A stretch of 24,230 nt of DNA, taken from positions 1-24,230 of the forward strand of contig UQFW01000017.1 in assembly GCA_900540405.1 (NCBI GenBank). Reading direction: 5' to 3'. Made by a program: the position numbers and the translations under genes. This stretch comes from Candidatus Avelusimicrobium faecicola (GTDB taxonomy: Bacteria > Elusimicrobiota > Elusimicrobia > Elusimicrobiales > Elusimicrobiaceae). Under the pieces are notes generated by a model that saw only the letters and a list, made by a program, of their open reading frames with translations, made no database searches and was not told the DNA's origin. Shown here one piece after another: positions 6,574 to 14,810 of the stretch; positions within the stretch are counted from its first letter, which is position 1, and each line of letters opens with the position of its first letter.

Positions 6574-9500
6574 TTAATTTACATACAGGGTTTCGGCCGC
6601 GCTGTGTGCGCCAAATTCCGGCGCGTACATGGATTGCACCTGCGCGGCAGGCACCCGGTATTCTCCGGCGGTACCGGGCCGCAATACATAAGTGAGTGTA
6701 AAGGTACCCGCAGGCACGCGGTTCAAATAAAACCGGGTGGAAGCCTCTTTATTTTCCTGATACATGGGTAGCGGCTCTGCCGTCCAGCCGGAGAGGAGCG
6801 AATCACTTTCAAATCCGGCGGGTTTGGGGTCCGAAAGCAGGACATAGTCAAAGGCGCTCTCCGCGGTGAGGGTTAAATGCACTTCCACTTCGTCGCCCGC
6901 CTGTACCGGGGTTAAGTCTTCCAAACGGCGCAATTTGGGCTCTCCCTCTTGCGTGTATTTTAAGAAGTATTCCCGCGTGACCTGAAGGACCCCTTTGGGC
7001 GAGGCCGCGGCCTTGGGGGTGGAATACACCACGGACAGAGAGGCAAAATCTTCCGCCCCGCCCTGTTTGGTAATTTGGGCCGTGTATAACTCTTTGGTGA
7101 GGGCGCTGCGGCGCGTGTAGCGCGGGTCCGCCGCAAAGTCTAACGGTTGGAGCGTGATTTTTTCCTGTACCGGGCCCCAGTGCAACGTATAGTGGCTGGG
7201 ACCACTTAAAAAGCCTTTTTGGTTCATATAATTTAATAACGCAAAAACGGCTTGGGCGGCCGAGCGGGGGCTTTCCCAAACGGTAGCTTTGCCGTTAAAC
7301 AAGAGCCATCGGGCCATAGCCGCCGTTTGCGGGGCCTGCGGGCGGATTTCCAACAGCGTTTGTAGGGTGGCTGTTTGGGTGGAAAGCGTGTCGCGGTACC
7401 AGACCCAGCTTTGGGGTTCCGGCGCAAAGTGCGCTCCGGTCAGCGGGTCGTCCTGCAAGCGGGAAAGGACCAAATCCAAATACTTTTGGGCTTTGGCTTC
7501 CTGCCCTAAACGGTGGAAGACCGCCGCCGCATACGTTTGGCCCAGCGGGGTCATAAAGCGGGCGTATTTATCGGCATACGCCGCCCAGTTTTGCACGTCT
7601 TCCCGCGCCGTTTTCACTTCGTTCCACTCCGCCGGGAACGCGGTTAGCACATACGCCGCATACAGGGCGTGTGCCACATCCCCTTCGCCGGGCGTTTTGC
7701 TTTGGCTTAAACGGCGGTTGACGGCGGACAGCGCAAAGGTATAGGCTTTTTTAACCATCGCTTGCGGAAGTTGCGCCTGCGCCCGCGCGGCTTGCGCAAA
7801 GTTATCCAAGGCGTAGAGGGTTAAGTATTCGTCATCATTTCCGCCGGGGAGCCAAGTAAACGCGCCGTCCGCATTTTGATATTTTTTAAGGGCGGCTACG
7901 GTTTTGGCTTGTTGGCGGGCCACGGTTTCCGGCTCAAACAGGCTGATGAGGTTGCTTTCCTGCACCGGGCGGCCTTGGGAAATGGCTAGCCACGGCGTTT
8001 GCTCTAACAGCGTTAAGCGCAGGGGGTCGGTTTCGTCCCACGCCGGGGTAAGCGTATGGCGTTTGGGCAGTTTGTCGGCCGCCTGCCGGAGGGCCGGATA
8101 TTGCTGGTAAAAGCTGTGCGTGACCGCGAGCGGCACATAGCGGTTGAGCAGGCTGAGCAAGTCTTGCCGTTGGGAGGACAAGAGTTGCGGCACGCGGTTA
8201 AATACGTTCAGGGCCAAACTCGGGTTGATTTGCAGAACGGCGGTTTCGGGCTTGGCTTGCGGTTGGCGGATTAGCTCCGTCAGTTCCAACGTGTTGGAGC
8301 CGTTTTGTAAGGCTTTGCTTACGCTGGCCAGCAGGCGCTCTTTACTGGGCAAAACCGGGATAGTTTTGGACTCGGCATCCATTTGCCGTCCGGCGCGGGC
8401 CGTCACGGTAATACCGGTCATTTCCGGGGTGGAATTGACCGTGCTTTCCCACGCGGCAAAAACGGTCTGCCCCGCCGGAACGGTGACGGTTTTAACCGCT
8501 TTTTTAATGCCGAAAATCTCTTTAGCGTCAATACCGTTTTGCTGGATGTTCAGCTCCACCTGCGCGGTTATTTTCCGCTTGGTTAAGTTGGTTAGCGCCG
8601 CTTGCAGGGTGGTTTTGTCGCCCTCGCGCAAAAAGCGGGGCAGTTGCAGGCGGACCATAAAGTCCTTGCGGGTGACGGTGGTGGCCGTAAATGCGCCAAA
8701 ATTGGCGGTGCGGGTCAGCACAAAGCCGCGCACATTCCATTGGGTTAAACTTTGCGGCAAGGTAAAGTGGAGGGGCGCCTGCCCGCCGTTTACCGGGAGT
8801 GCGGGGTTAAAATAGGCCGTTTCGTTAAAGTCCGCACGCACGGCGGGGGAGTCCGCTTCCGGCGCTTGGGCGGCGCTTTCCAGAGTGGCGGTGTCTGCCG
8901 TATCTAATGCGGCTTCCGCCTTTTCTTCGGCCATCATAGGAGCCGCAGAGCGGGCCATAAGCATATTTCCGGCCGCGGCCAGTTTGGCCCCTGCGCGCAT
9001 AAAGTTGCGGTAAGAGCGGTAGACCGGCTGTAAATTGAACTGCGGCAAGGGCAGGGCGGAGTTATCTTCAAACGGCAGTTTAATAAACGCGCTTTCCTCC
9101 TCCAATGTGTTTGCGGAGGTGTTAAACAAACTGCCGCTTGCGTTGCCCAGGGGCGTGATAGGCGCAAACAACGCTTTTAGAGTTAAGCGCTCTTCCGGCT
9201 TGGCGTAATAATCTAATGCGCTGTCGTACACCGTCACACTGGCCTGGCCTTGTACGCCCGCACCGCTGGCGTCTTTGGCGGTAAGGCTCCACCGGGTCTT
9301 TTGGCCCGGTTGTTGGGTGGCGGGAACCGTTAAGTTGACCCGGAGTTGTTTTTGGTCAAACGGAACGTCTATAAACGCGGTCTGTTGGTACATTTGGTAT
9401 TGGGAAACCCCAAACCAACGCAGGCCGAGCCCGCCGCGGTGTTCTGCCTGAACGGGCACGGATAAAACACTCACTCCGCCGGGCAGGGTTTGTTTGCCGA

Positions 9501-12500
9501 TAACAAAATTTTTATCCCCATATAGTTCTATATGTTTGCCCCCGGTTAAAGCGCCGGCGCCGATTAAAAATTTGGCGTTGGTGCCCGGGTAATACTGCGC
9601 GTGTTGAACGAGAGCCACCGCCGGCAAGTTGAGCATAGGCGTTTCGCCCGCCACTACAAAGATTAAAGACACATCTTGCGCTTTGGCGGAAGTAAGCGTC
9701 AGGCGGTAAATCCCTTCCGGCAAGGCGGGGAGAGAAAGCGTTTTTTCGTCCGCTTGGCGCAGGTCTATTTCCTGTTTAAGCACTTGGCGCACGGCTTTGG
9801 TGCGGGCAAAGGCGCGCTCCAATGCGGAGTCCTGCTCCGGGAACAAATTTTTATCCTTGGAGCCGGAAAGGTCCGGCGCGTTTTCCAATAAATCAATGAC
9901 GGCCGTTGCTTTGCCGTGCGCGGCGCGGCCGTTAATGTCGGCCAGTTGCACGGTGGCAAGCGGTGCGGCGTGCCCGGCATCATAAAAGCCTTGGGTAAAG
10001 CGCACATTAAAAAAATGGGCCTGGCGGGCGGCTTGATAAGTGTTTTGGGCGGTAATCACGCGGCCACTGGGGTCGTATACATCCGCCTTGATTTGGTAGC
10101 GGACCGGGGTGTTTTTGTCCTCGCCCGCGCGGGGGGTAAATTCTATTTTGAAGTTCCCTTTGTCGTCGGTCTGGGTTTGCCCGGTAGCCAGGAGTTTTTC
10201 CGGGCGGTTAAAATACGCGCGCGGATACCACCAGAAAAACGGCGGGATAAATTCCTGTTGGTAAATGGTGTATTTGACCGGGGCGTTTTGCAAGGGCGCG
10301 CCGAAGTAATACCGGGCGGAGCCTTGCACCAGGGCCGTTTTGCCAAATTCCAGTAAGGCGGGGGAATCATTGTCAAATTCCACTTTGTAATCGGGGCGTT
10401 TGTATTCTTCCACCTGAAAATGCGCATACGTGCGGAACGTGCGTTTACCGGCGGAAAGGGTGGCTTCCAAGGTAAACGAGCCTAAAAGCGCGTCTTGAGG
10501 CAAGGTAAACGCGCCGGCCGCCGTGCCGAACGGGTTGGTGTCCAAAGTGGCGGAATAAATTTTGTTGTAGTTGGCGTCCCGCAACAGCACTTTAACCGGG
10601 CGCCCGGTTAAGGTTTGCAAGCCGCGCACCACCTGTTCAAACGCCTGTACGGAAAACTGCACTTTTTGGCCGGGGCGGTAAATGGCGCGGTCCGTCTGCG
10701 CGAACAGGCGCACCGGGTCTTGCGCGTTAAAATGGAAATACACCGGGGCATTGGTAAACGCGGTATCGGCCCCTTTAACGGCCAGCGGGTTCACAAAATA
10801 AGAATTATTCGCCCGCTCGGCGTTGACCGTCACTTTGCGGGCCAGTTCAAATACGCCGTTTTCATTGGTTTGGCCCTGTATGCGGGTGCCTTTCCATTCC
10901 GTAAAAATATCTAAATCGGCCTGGGGTACGCTTTCGCCGGTTTTTAAGTCCAACGCATAAATGCGGAAAATGTTGGGCGTGTAAACGGAGGGTTTGGCGT
11001 TTAAGAGCGCGGTGTATTTGTCCGGGTTGTCTTCGGCCGCCGCGCTGACAAACAGGGCCAAATCCGTCACGTTCAGTACCAGCGCTTCCACCGGGGCTTG
11101 CGCCGGATTAAAAGCGGCTTCCTGCGCTAAAAGTACCGCATAAAAGCCGCGTTCCAACGCGGGCAATTTTACCTGTGTTTCTTTATAGGCGTACGGTTTT
11201 TCGTATTCCACCGCGCCGGACAAGGTTTTAAGCGGCGTTTTGTCTGCCAAAATTGCGCGGATAGCGTTGTCGTTCAAGCGGGTTAAATAATTCCAAGAAT
11301 TTAACGTGCGGTTCCAACGGTCCGTTTTAGCGTAGGTTTTTAATTCGGCCCGGGTGAGGGGGTAAATCCGCACATAGACGGTGGAAATGTTGCGCGCCGT
11401 GAACGCTAATTTAAGCGCTTGCGGGTTTTGGTTCATGGGCGCGGCTTGCACCTGCAAAGAGGGCGCCTGAATTTCCGCCGCCAAATTGGCACATGCTTTG
11501 GCATAATAATTGCCCGCCAGTTGTTGGGTGGCATATTGGCACGTTTTTACGGCGGCCTCGTATGCTTGGGAATCGTTTTGCAACCGGGCCGCGCGGTAGG
11601 CCGCATAAGCGCGGGCATACAGCGCTTTTTCCGGCGCTACAAAGCCTTTTATGCGCCCGAACCAACCCTTGGGCGCCGGTTTGGAGCCGGCAATTTCTTC
11701 TAGGCGGGCGGCGGTTTGCAGACGGGCCGCTTGGGCGTCCGTCATTTCAAAGCGGTGCGCATAATCAAACGGGAGCGTTAAACGGTCTGCGCGCCAGAAA
11801 ATTTTGGCATTTTGGCGGTTTTTCCCGTCCAGGCGGGCGGCTTCGTCTAGCAGAGCGGCCAGTTTTTCCATCGCGTTTTGGGCGTTGGGCTCCGCCTTGA
11901 AAGAGGCCGAGGTAAATTGTTCGGCCCGCGGCAGGGGGGCCGGCAGGTCCGCCTGTACCAGGCGCTCTTTCCATAAATTTAAGGTAAAATCAAACAGGGT
12001 GGGAATGCGTTTTTCGTCGGTATCTTTGACGGATAAAATGAGCGTTTCGTCTTTAACCGGGGCGTTAATCAGCGCGGTGCGCAGGTTCCAAAGCGTTTGG
12101 AAATCCGTATCCAGGGCGTCATCCCACTGGGCGGCGGTCCATTTTTCCAAATTGCCGGAAACATTTTCTTCTTCCGCTTTGGGCAGGGTGGCGGCGTATA
12201 TATTCTTTACCCGTTGCCCGGTGTGAATCCGGTACAGCAAAAAACGCGCTTTCCAAAGGTCCTCTTGCGGCAGTTCATAGCCGTACATGGTTTTGGCGGC
12301 TTGCAGGTATTGCCCCAACATATATTGGCAGGCGGTAATGCGCAGTTGGGTTTTGTAGCGCGCCGCTTTGGAATCCGCCGCCGGAAGCGCTTGCTGGTAC
12401 GCTTTTAAGGCGGCCGAAAAGTTGCCTTCCTCAAAGGCGGTGTCGGCCTCGGTAGGGGCCGCAAAGGCGCCCGGAGCCAACAACAAGGCCGCGGCTAAAA

Positions 12501-12516
12501 AATACAGTTTTTTCAT
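6574..12516 (-). CDS. Alpha-2-macroglobulin family protein, thioester-less, periplasmic
   Basis: A 1980-residue exported protein. The N-terminus is a Sec signal peptide (MKKLYFLAAALLLAPGAFA, cleavage near residue 19-20); there is no lipobox Cys, so it should be soluble in the periplasm. Residues 25-350 are helical, and a TPR-like motif opens them (AFEEGNFSAALKAYQQAL). An MG2 domain follows (RLFAQTDRAIYRPGQKVQF, 603-621), then further macroglobulin domains. A low-complexity Ala/Met/Glu segment (1172-1228) sits where the bait region would be. The A2M core motif runs FNETAYFNPAL to LPQSLTQWNVRGF and PRFLREGDK (1230-1301), and the C-terminus has an alpha-toroid and a receptor-like beta domain. 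Where thioester proteins have CxEQ, this one has SQRQ (1448-1451). The family traps or senses proteases near the peptidoglycan. No pbpC partner is adjacent. The start has AGAGAGG seven bases upstream. Confidence 0.92.
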   Translation of the reverse strand: MKKLYFLAAALLLAPGAFAAPTEADTAFEEGNFSAALKAYQQALPAADSKAARYKTQLRITACQYMLGQYLQAAKTMYGYELPQEDLWKARFLLYRIHTGQRVKNIYAATLPKAEEENVSGNLEKWTAAQWDDALDTDFQTLWNLRTALINAPVKDETLILSVKDTDEKRIPTLFDFTLNLWKERLVQADLPAPLPRAEQFTSASFKAEPNAQNAMEKLAALLDEAARLDGKNRQNAKIFWRADRLTLPFDYAHRFEMTDAQAARLQTAARLEEIAGSKPAPKGWFGRIKGFVAPEKALYARAYAAYRAARLQNDSQAYEAAVKTCQYATQQLAGNYYAKACANLAAEIQAPSLQVQAAPMNQNPQALKLAFTARNISTVYVRIYPLTRAELKTYAKTDRWNRTLNSWNYLTRLNDNAIRAILADKTPLKTLSGAVEYEKPYAYKETQVKLPALERGFYAVLLAQEAAFNPAQAPVEALVLNVTDLALFVSAAAEDNPDKYTALLNAKPSVYTPNIFRIYALDLKTGESVPQADLDIFTEWKGTRIQGQTNENGVFELARKVTVNAERANNSYFVNPLAVKGADTAFTNAPVYFHFNAQDPVRLFAQTDRAIYRPGQKVQFSVQAFEQVVRGLQTLTGRPVKVLLRDANYNKIYSATLDTNPFGTAAGAFTLPQDALLGSFTLEATLSAGKRTFRTYAHFQVEEYKRPDYKVEFDNDSPALLEFGKTALVQGSARYYFGAPLQNAPVKYTIYQQEFIPPFFWWYPRAYFNRPEKLLATGQTQTDDKGNFKIEFTPRAGEDKNTPVRYQIKADVYDPSGRVITAQNTYQAARQAHFFNVRFTQGFYDAGHAAPLATVQLADINGRAAHGKATAVIDLLENAPDLSGSKDKNLFPEQDSALERAFARTKAVRQVLKQEIDLRQADEKTLSLPALPEGIYRLTLTSAKAQDVSLIFVVAGETPMLNLPAVALVQHAQYYPGTNAKFLIGAGALTGGKHIELYGDKNFVIGKQTLPGGVSVLSVPVQAEHRGGLGLRWFGVSQYQMYQQTAFIDVPFDQKQLRVNLTVPATQQPGQKTRWSLTAKDASGAGVQGQASVTVYDSALDYYAKPEERLTLKALFAPITPLGNASGSLFNTSANTLEEESAFIKLPFEDNSALPLPQFNLQPVYRSYRNFMRAGAKLAAAGNMLMARSAAPMMAEEKAEAALDTADTATLESAAQAPEADSPAVRADFNETAYFNPALPVNGGQAPLHFTLPQSLTQWNVRGFVLTRTANFGAFTATTVTRKDFMVRLQLPRFLREGDKTTLQAALTNLTKRKITAQVELNIQQNGIDAKEIFGIKKAVKTVTVPAGQTVFAAWESTVNSTPEMTGITVTARAGRQMDAESKTIPVLPSKERLLASVSKALQNGSNTLELTELIRQPQAKPETAVLQINPSLALNVFNRVPQLLSSQRQDLLSLLNRYVPLAVTHSFYQQYPALRQAADKLPKRHTLTPAWDETDPLRLTLLEQTPWLAISQGRPVQESNLISLFEPETVARQQAKTVAALKKYQNADGAFTWLPGGNDDEYLTLYALDNFAQAARAQAQLPQAMVKKAYTFALSAVNRRLSQSKTPGEGDVAHALYAAYVLTAFPAEWNEVKTAREDVQNWAAYADKYARFMTPLGQTYAAAVFHRLGQEAKAQKYLDLVLSRLQDDPLTGAHFAPEPQSWVWYRDTLSTQTATLQTLLEIRPQAPQTAAMARWLLFNGKATVWESPRSAAQAVFALLNYMNQKGFLSGPSHYTLHWGPVQEKITLQPLDFAADPRYTRRSALTKELYTAQITKQGGAEDFASLSVVYSTPKAAASPKGVLQVTREYFLKYTQEGEPKLRRLEDLTPVQAGDEVEVHLTLTAESAFDYVLLSDPKPAGFESDSLLSGWTAEPLPMYQENKEASTRFYLNRVPAGTFTLTYVLRPGTAGEYRVPAAQVQSMYAPEFGAHSAAETLYVN

Positions 12517-12517
12517 C

Positions 12518-12584
12518 AGAGAACCTCTCTTAACGGATATAGACAGGAAAATCTCTCACCTTGGGAAAGGGAAAGAGATTTTCC
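12518..12584 (-). promoter_or_regulatory. Two stem-loops in the leader of the alpha-2-macroglobulin gene
   Basis: In the 99-base gap between argS and this gene, an 11-bp perfect inverted repeat pairs 12546-12556 with 12574-12584 across a 17-base loop. It lacks a trailing U-run, so it is at best a weak argS terminator. A second small hairpin, AGAGA/TCTCT (12518-12522, 12526-12530), covers part of the ribosome-binding site. The 5' arm of the large hairpin (TCTCTT on the minus strand) could instead pair with AAGAGA next to that site. A possible -10, TATATT, lies at 12587-12592 with no good -35. The structure is visible; any regulatory role is inference. Confidence 0.4.
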
Positions 12585-12615
12585 GTAATATAAATACTGT
12601 TTGAAGTGCCCGGTT

Positions 12616-14208
12616 TTACATCTGTTCCGGGGCGCTTACACCAATAAATTCCAAGCCTTTTTTAATCCGCTCCGCAACGCGGTGGCAGATAAACAGGCGG
12701 GAACCCGTGGTTTGCAAATCATTTTCGTCCAGCACCCGGCAGGTATCATAAAACGCATGGAACAACCCGGCCAGTTCCGTCAGATACGTCGTCAGGTGGT
12801 GGGGGCTTAAATCCCGCACGCAGTTGCGTAAAACTTCCTTAAACCAAATCAGTTTTAATAGAAGCGCGCGTTCTTGCGGGGCAAGCGGGGTGCGTACGCC
12901 GTCGGCCATGGAAATATTCTTTTCGGCCGCCGCACGGAAAATGGAGTGAATCCGCGCGTGGACATACTGCACATAAAAAACAGGGTTTTCGTTGGATTGC
13001 GTTTTGGCAAGGTCCAAATCAAACAGCATGTGGGCGTTGGGGGTGCGGCTGGCAAAGAAGAAGCGGCACACGTCCGTGCCTACATCATTCATCAGTTCGC
13101 GCAGGGTGACAAAGTGCCCCGCCCGTTTGGACATTTTTACCTGTTCGCCTTTTTGCGTCAAATGCACCAGTTGGTGGATAATGGGTACAAAGGAGTTTTC
13201 TTCGTGCCCCAAGGCGTGTACGGCGGCTTTCATACGCGGTACATAACCGTGGTGGTCCGCCCCTAAAATATCAATCAGTTCGTCGTAGCCGCGGTCATAT
13301 TTATTTTTATGGTAGGCAATATCCGCCATAAAATAAGTGGGGCGGCCGTCTTTGCGCACCAGCACGCGGTCTTTATCGTCTTGCGCTTCGTCGTCTTTGG
13401 TGGAGCCGAACCAAACGGCGCCTTCCTTTTCGTAAGTATAACCTTTGGCGGTTAAAAATTCCAACGCTTTTTGCGGGGCGTGTTCTTTATGTAAGTCGGA
13501 TTCGCGGAACCAGCGGGTAAAATCCACATGAAAATCTTTCATGTCCTGCTGTTGGGTTTTAATCAGCGTTTCCATGGCCCAGCGGCCGTATTCGCTTTCC
13601 GGCAAATCGGCCGGGATTTGGTTGGCTAAATCTATAATGTAAGAACCGTGATAGCCGTTTTCCGGCGGTTCTTTGCCCTCTTTGCGGGCTTTAACGGACG
13701 CCGCCAACAGTTCGGCCTGGTTGCCGGCATCATTCACATAGTATTCGCTATCGCAAGAGTAGCCCAAGGCGCGGTGGATTTTAACCAAACTGTCGCCCAA
13801 GCTGGCCCCGCGCCCGCTGGCCACATGCAGGGGGCCCGTCGGGTTGGCGGAAACAAATTCTATTAAAATATGGTGTTTGCTGTCTTCGGCCTCGCGGGAT
13901 TTAATGCGGCGGTCCCGCGCGGTATTGATGATAAAGTTGTCGTCCAGCGTAATGTTAATAAACCCGGGGGGCACTGCCACGGCATCCGTCACGGCGTTGA
14001 CTTCGCGGATTACTTTACACGCTTCTTTGGCAATTTCCAGCGGGCTTTTGCGCAGGATTTTGGCGCAGGACATAGCCCAGGAAAGCGATATGTCCGCCCC
14101 GGTATGGGCGGGCGCGGCGGCAAACTCCACGGACGGCAAAGCCTGCCCTTGGAAGAATGCGGCGCTGGTAAGTTTTAAGTTAATTTCGTTTTTTAGTTTA
14201 TCTAACAT
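12616..14208 (-). CDS. argS: Arginyl-tRNA synthetase
   Basis: Class I aminoacyl-tRNA synthetase that charges tRNA-Arg in the cytoplasm. Visible features: an N-terminal tRNA-binding domain (about 1-95), the HIGH-equivalent in SANPTGPLHVASGRGA (H128), the family motif EYYVNDAGNQ (155-164), the catalytic-domain segment DILGADHHGYVPRM (313-326), the KMSK loop QVKMSKRAG (356-364), and the DALR anticodon-binding domain starting near YVQYVHARIHSI. It is 530 residues, slightly shorter than the common 550-580. The start is 11 bases after the rsfS stop. No Shine-Dalgarno-like sequence precedes it, so it may depend on translation reaching it from rsfS. Confidence 0.97.
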   Translation of the reverse strand: MLDKLKNEINLKLTSAAFFQGQALPSVEFAAAPAHTGADISLSWAMSCAKILRKSPLEIAKEACKVIREVNAVTDAVAVPPGFINITLDDNFIINTARDRRIKSREAEDSKHHILIEFVSANPTGPLHVASGRGASLGDSLVKIHRALGYSCDSEYYVNDAGNQAELLAASVKARKEGKEPPENGYHGSYIIDLANQIPADLPESEYGRWAMETLIKTQQQDMKDFHVDFTRWFRESDLHKEHAPQKALEFLTAKGYTYEKEGAVWFGSTKDDEAQDDKDRVLVRKDGRPTYFMADIAYHKNKYDRGYDELIDILGADHHGYVPRMKAAVHALGHEENSFVPIIHQLVHLTQKGEQVKMSKRAGHFVTLRELMNDVGTDVCRFFFASRTPNAHMLFDLDLAKTQSNENPVFYVQYVHARIHSIFRAAAEKNISMADGVRTPLAPQERALLLKLIWFKEVLRNCVRDLSPHHLTTYLTELAGLFHAFYDTCRVLDENDLQTTGSRLFICHRVAERIKKGLEFIGVSAPEQM

Positions 14209-14219
14209 GGTAATCGGTT

Positions 14220-14753
14220 TTATTTGGCGGTCTTTTTAGTGGTTTTTTTGACCGTCTTTTTGGTTGCGGTAGTTTTTTTGGCGGCGGCTTTTTTAGTGGT
14301 AGCCGTCTTTTTGGTTGCGGTTTTTTTGGCAACCGTCTTTTTGGCCGTAGCCTTTTTGGCGGCGGTGGCTTTTTTTACGGTTTTTTTGGCGGCCGCTTTT
14401 TTGGGTTTCGGCAAGGTGAAGTCTATTTCTTTGCCAAAGCTGAAAATTTTATCCAAGGCATAAAATTCCCGCGCTTCGGGCGTCATAAGGTGTACTAAAA
14501 AGCTGCCGTAGTCGCTCACGCGCCAGACGTTGCTTTCCACGCCGTCACGGTTGATTTTATAAATGCCTTCTTGTTTTAATTTGGTGCTGATTTCTTCTTC
14601 CACGGCTTCCAAATGCGGTTTGGAGGTGACCGTGGCTATTACAATGTAATCGCACAGAGAGGACAGACCGCCCAAATCTATTACTTTAATTTGTTCTGCT
14701 TTTTTATCGTCCGCATAACGCGCGGCCAAGCACACGATTTCTTTTGTGTTCAT
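14220..14753 (-). CDS. rsfS: Ribosomal silencing factor RsfS with a Lys/Ala/Thr-rich C-terminal tail
   Basis: Residues 1-115 are a typical RsfS (DUF143/Iojap) domain: DLGGLSSLCDYIVIATVTS, the conserved NVWRVSDYGSFLVHLMTPEAREFYALDKIF, and a normal domain end. RsfS binds ribosomal protein uL14 on the 50S subunit, blocks subunit joining and slows translation in starvation. After it comes an extra tail of about 60 residues (118-177) made only of Lys, Ala, Thr and Val, with repeated AAKK, TAKK and TKKT units and about 25 lysines. This resembles histone H1 C-termini and the AlgP/HupB tails. The usual protein stops near residue 110-120. The start is preceded by GAGGTGG. In many bacteria this gene sits in a nadD-yqeK-rsfS cluster, as it does here with one extra gene between. 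Confidence 0.95.
   Translation of the reverse strand: MNTKEIVCLAARYADDKKAEQIKVIDLGGLSSLCDYIVIATVTSKPHLEAVEEEISTKLKQEGIYKINRDGVESNVWRVSDYGSFLVHLMTPEAREFYALDKIFSFGKEIDFTLPKPKKAAAKKTVKKATAAKKATAKKTVAKKTATKKTATTKKAAAKKTTATKKTVKKTTKKTAK
14223..14402 (-). repeat. Low-complexity repeat coding for the RsfS Lys/Ala/Thr tail
   Basis: On the plus strand this is a run of T-rich blocks alternating with ggcggc, ggttgc or agtggt words, which encode AAKK, TAKK and TKKT-type units on the minus strand. The units are degenerate, not exact copies. The sequence is prone to slippage, so tail length may vary between strains. Confidence 0.75.
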
Positions 14754-14768
14754 TTTCCACCTCTGTAA

Positions 14769-14801
14769 TAATATACATTAGTCTAGCATTTTTTGCGTAT
14801 A
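14769..14801 (-). promoter_or_regulatory. Possible promoter before rsfS
   Basis: The 57-base gap between the LytR_C gene and rsfS is strongly AT-rich. On the minus strand it contains overlapping TATATT and TATTAT -10-like hexamers about 10-20 bases before the ribosome-binding site, without a clear -35. There is no terminator in this gap, so rsfS may also be read through from upstream. Confidence 0.25.
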
Positions 14802-14810
14802 TATGGGAGA

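Noticed and set aside
8144..8815. Plus-strand open frame of 223 codons
   Set aside because: Antisense to the A2M core of the macroglobulin gene, with low-quality composition and no ribosome site of note.
14224..14463. Plus-strand frame coding a Val/Phe/Leu/Ala-rich hydrophobic protein
   Set aside because: It is the mirror of the RsfS Lys/Ala/Thr tail; the hydrophobic repeats arise because AAA/AAG codons read as TTT/CTT on the other strand.
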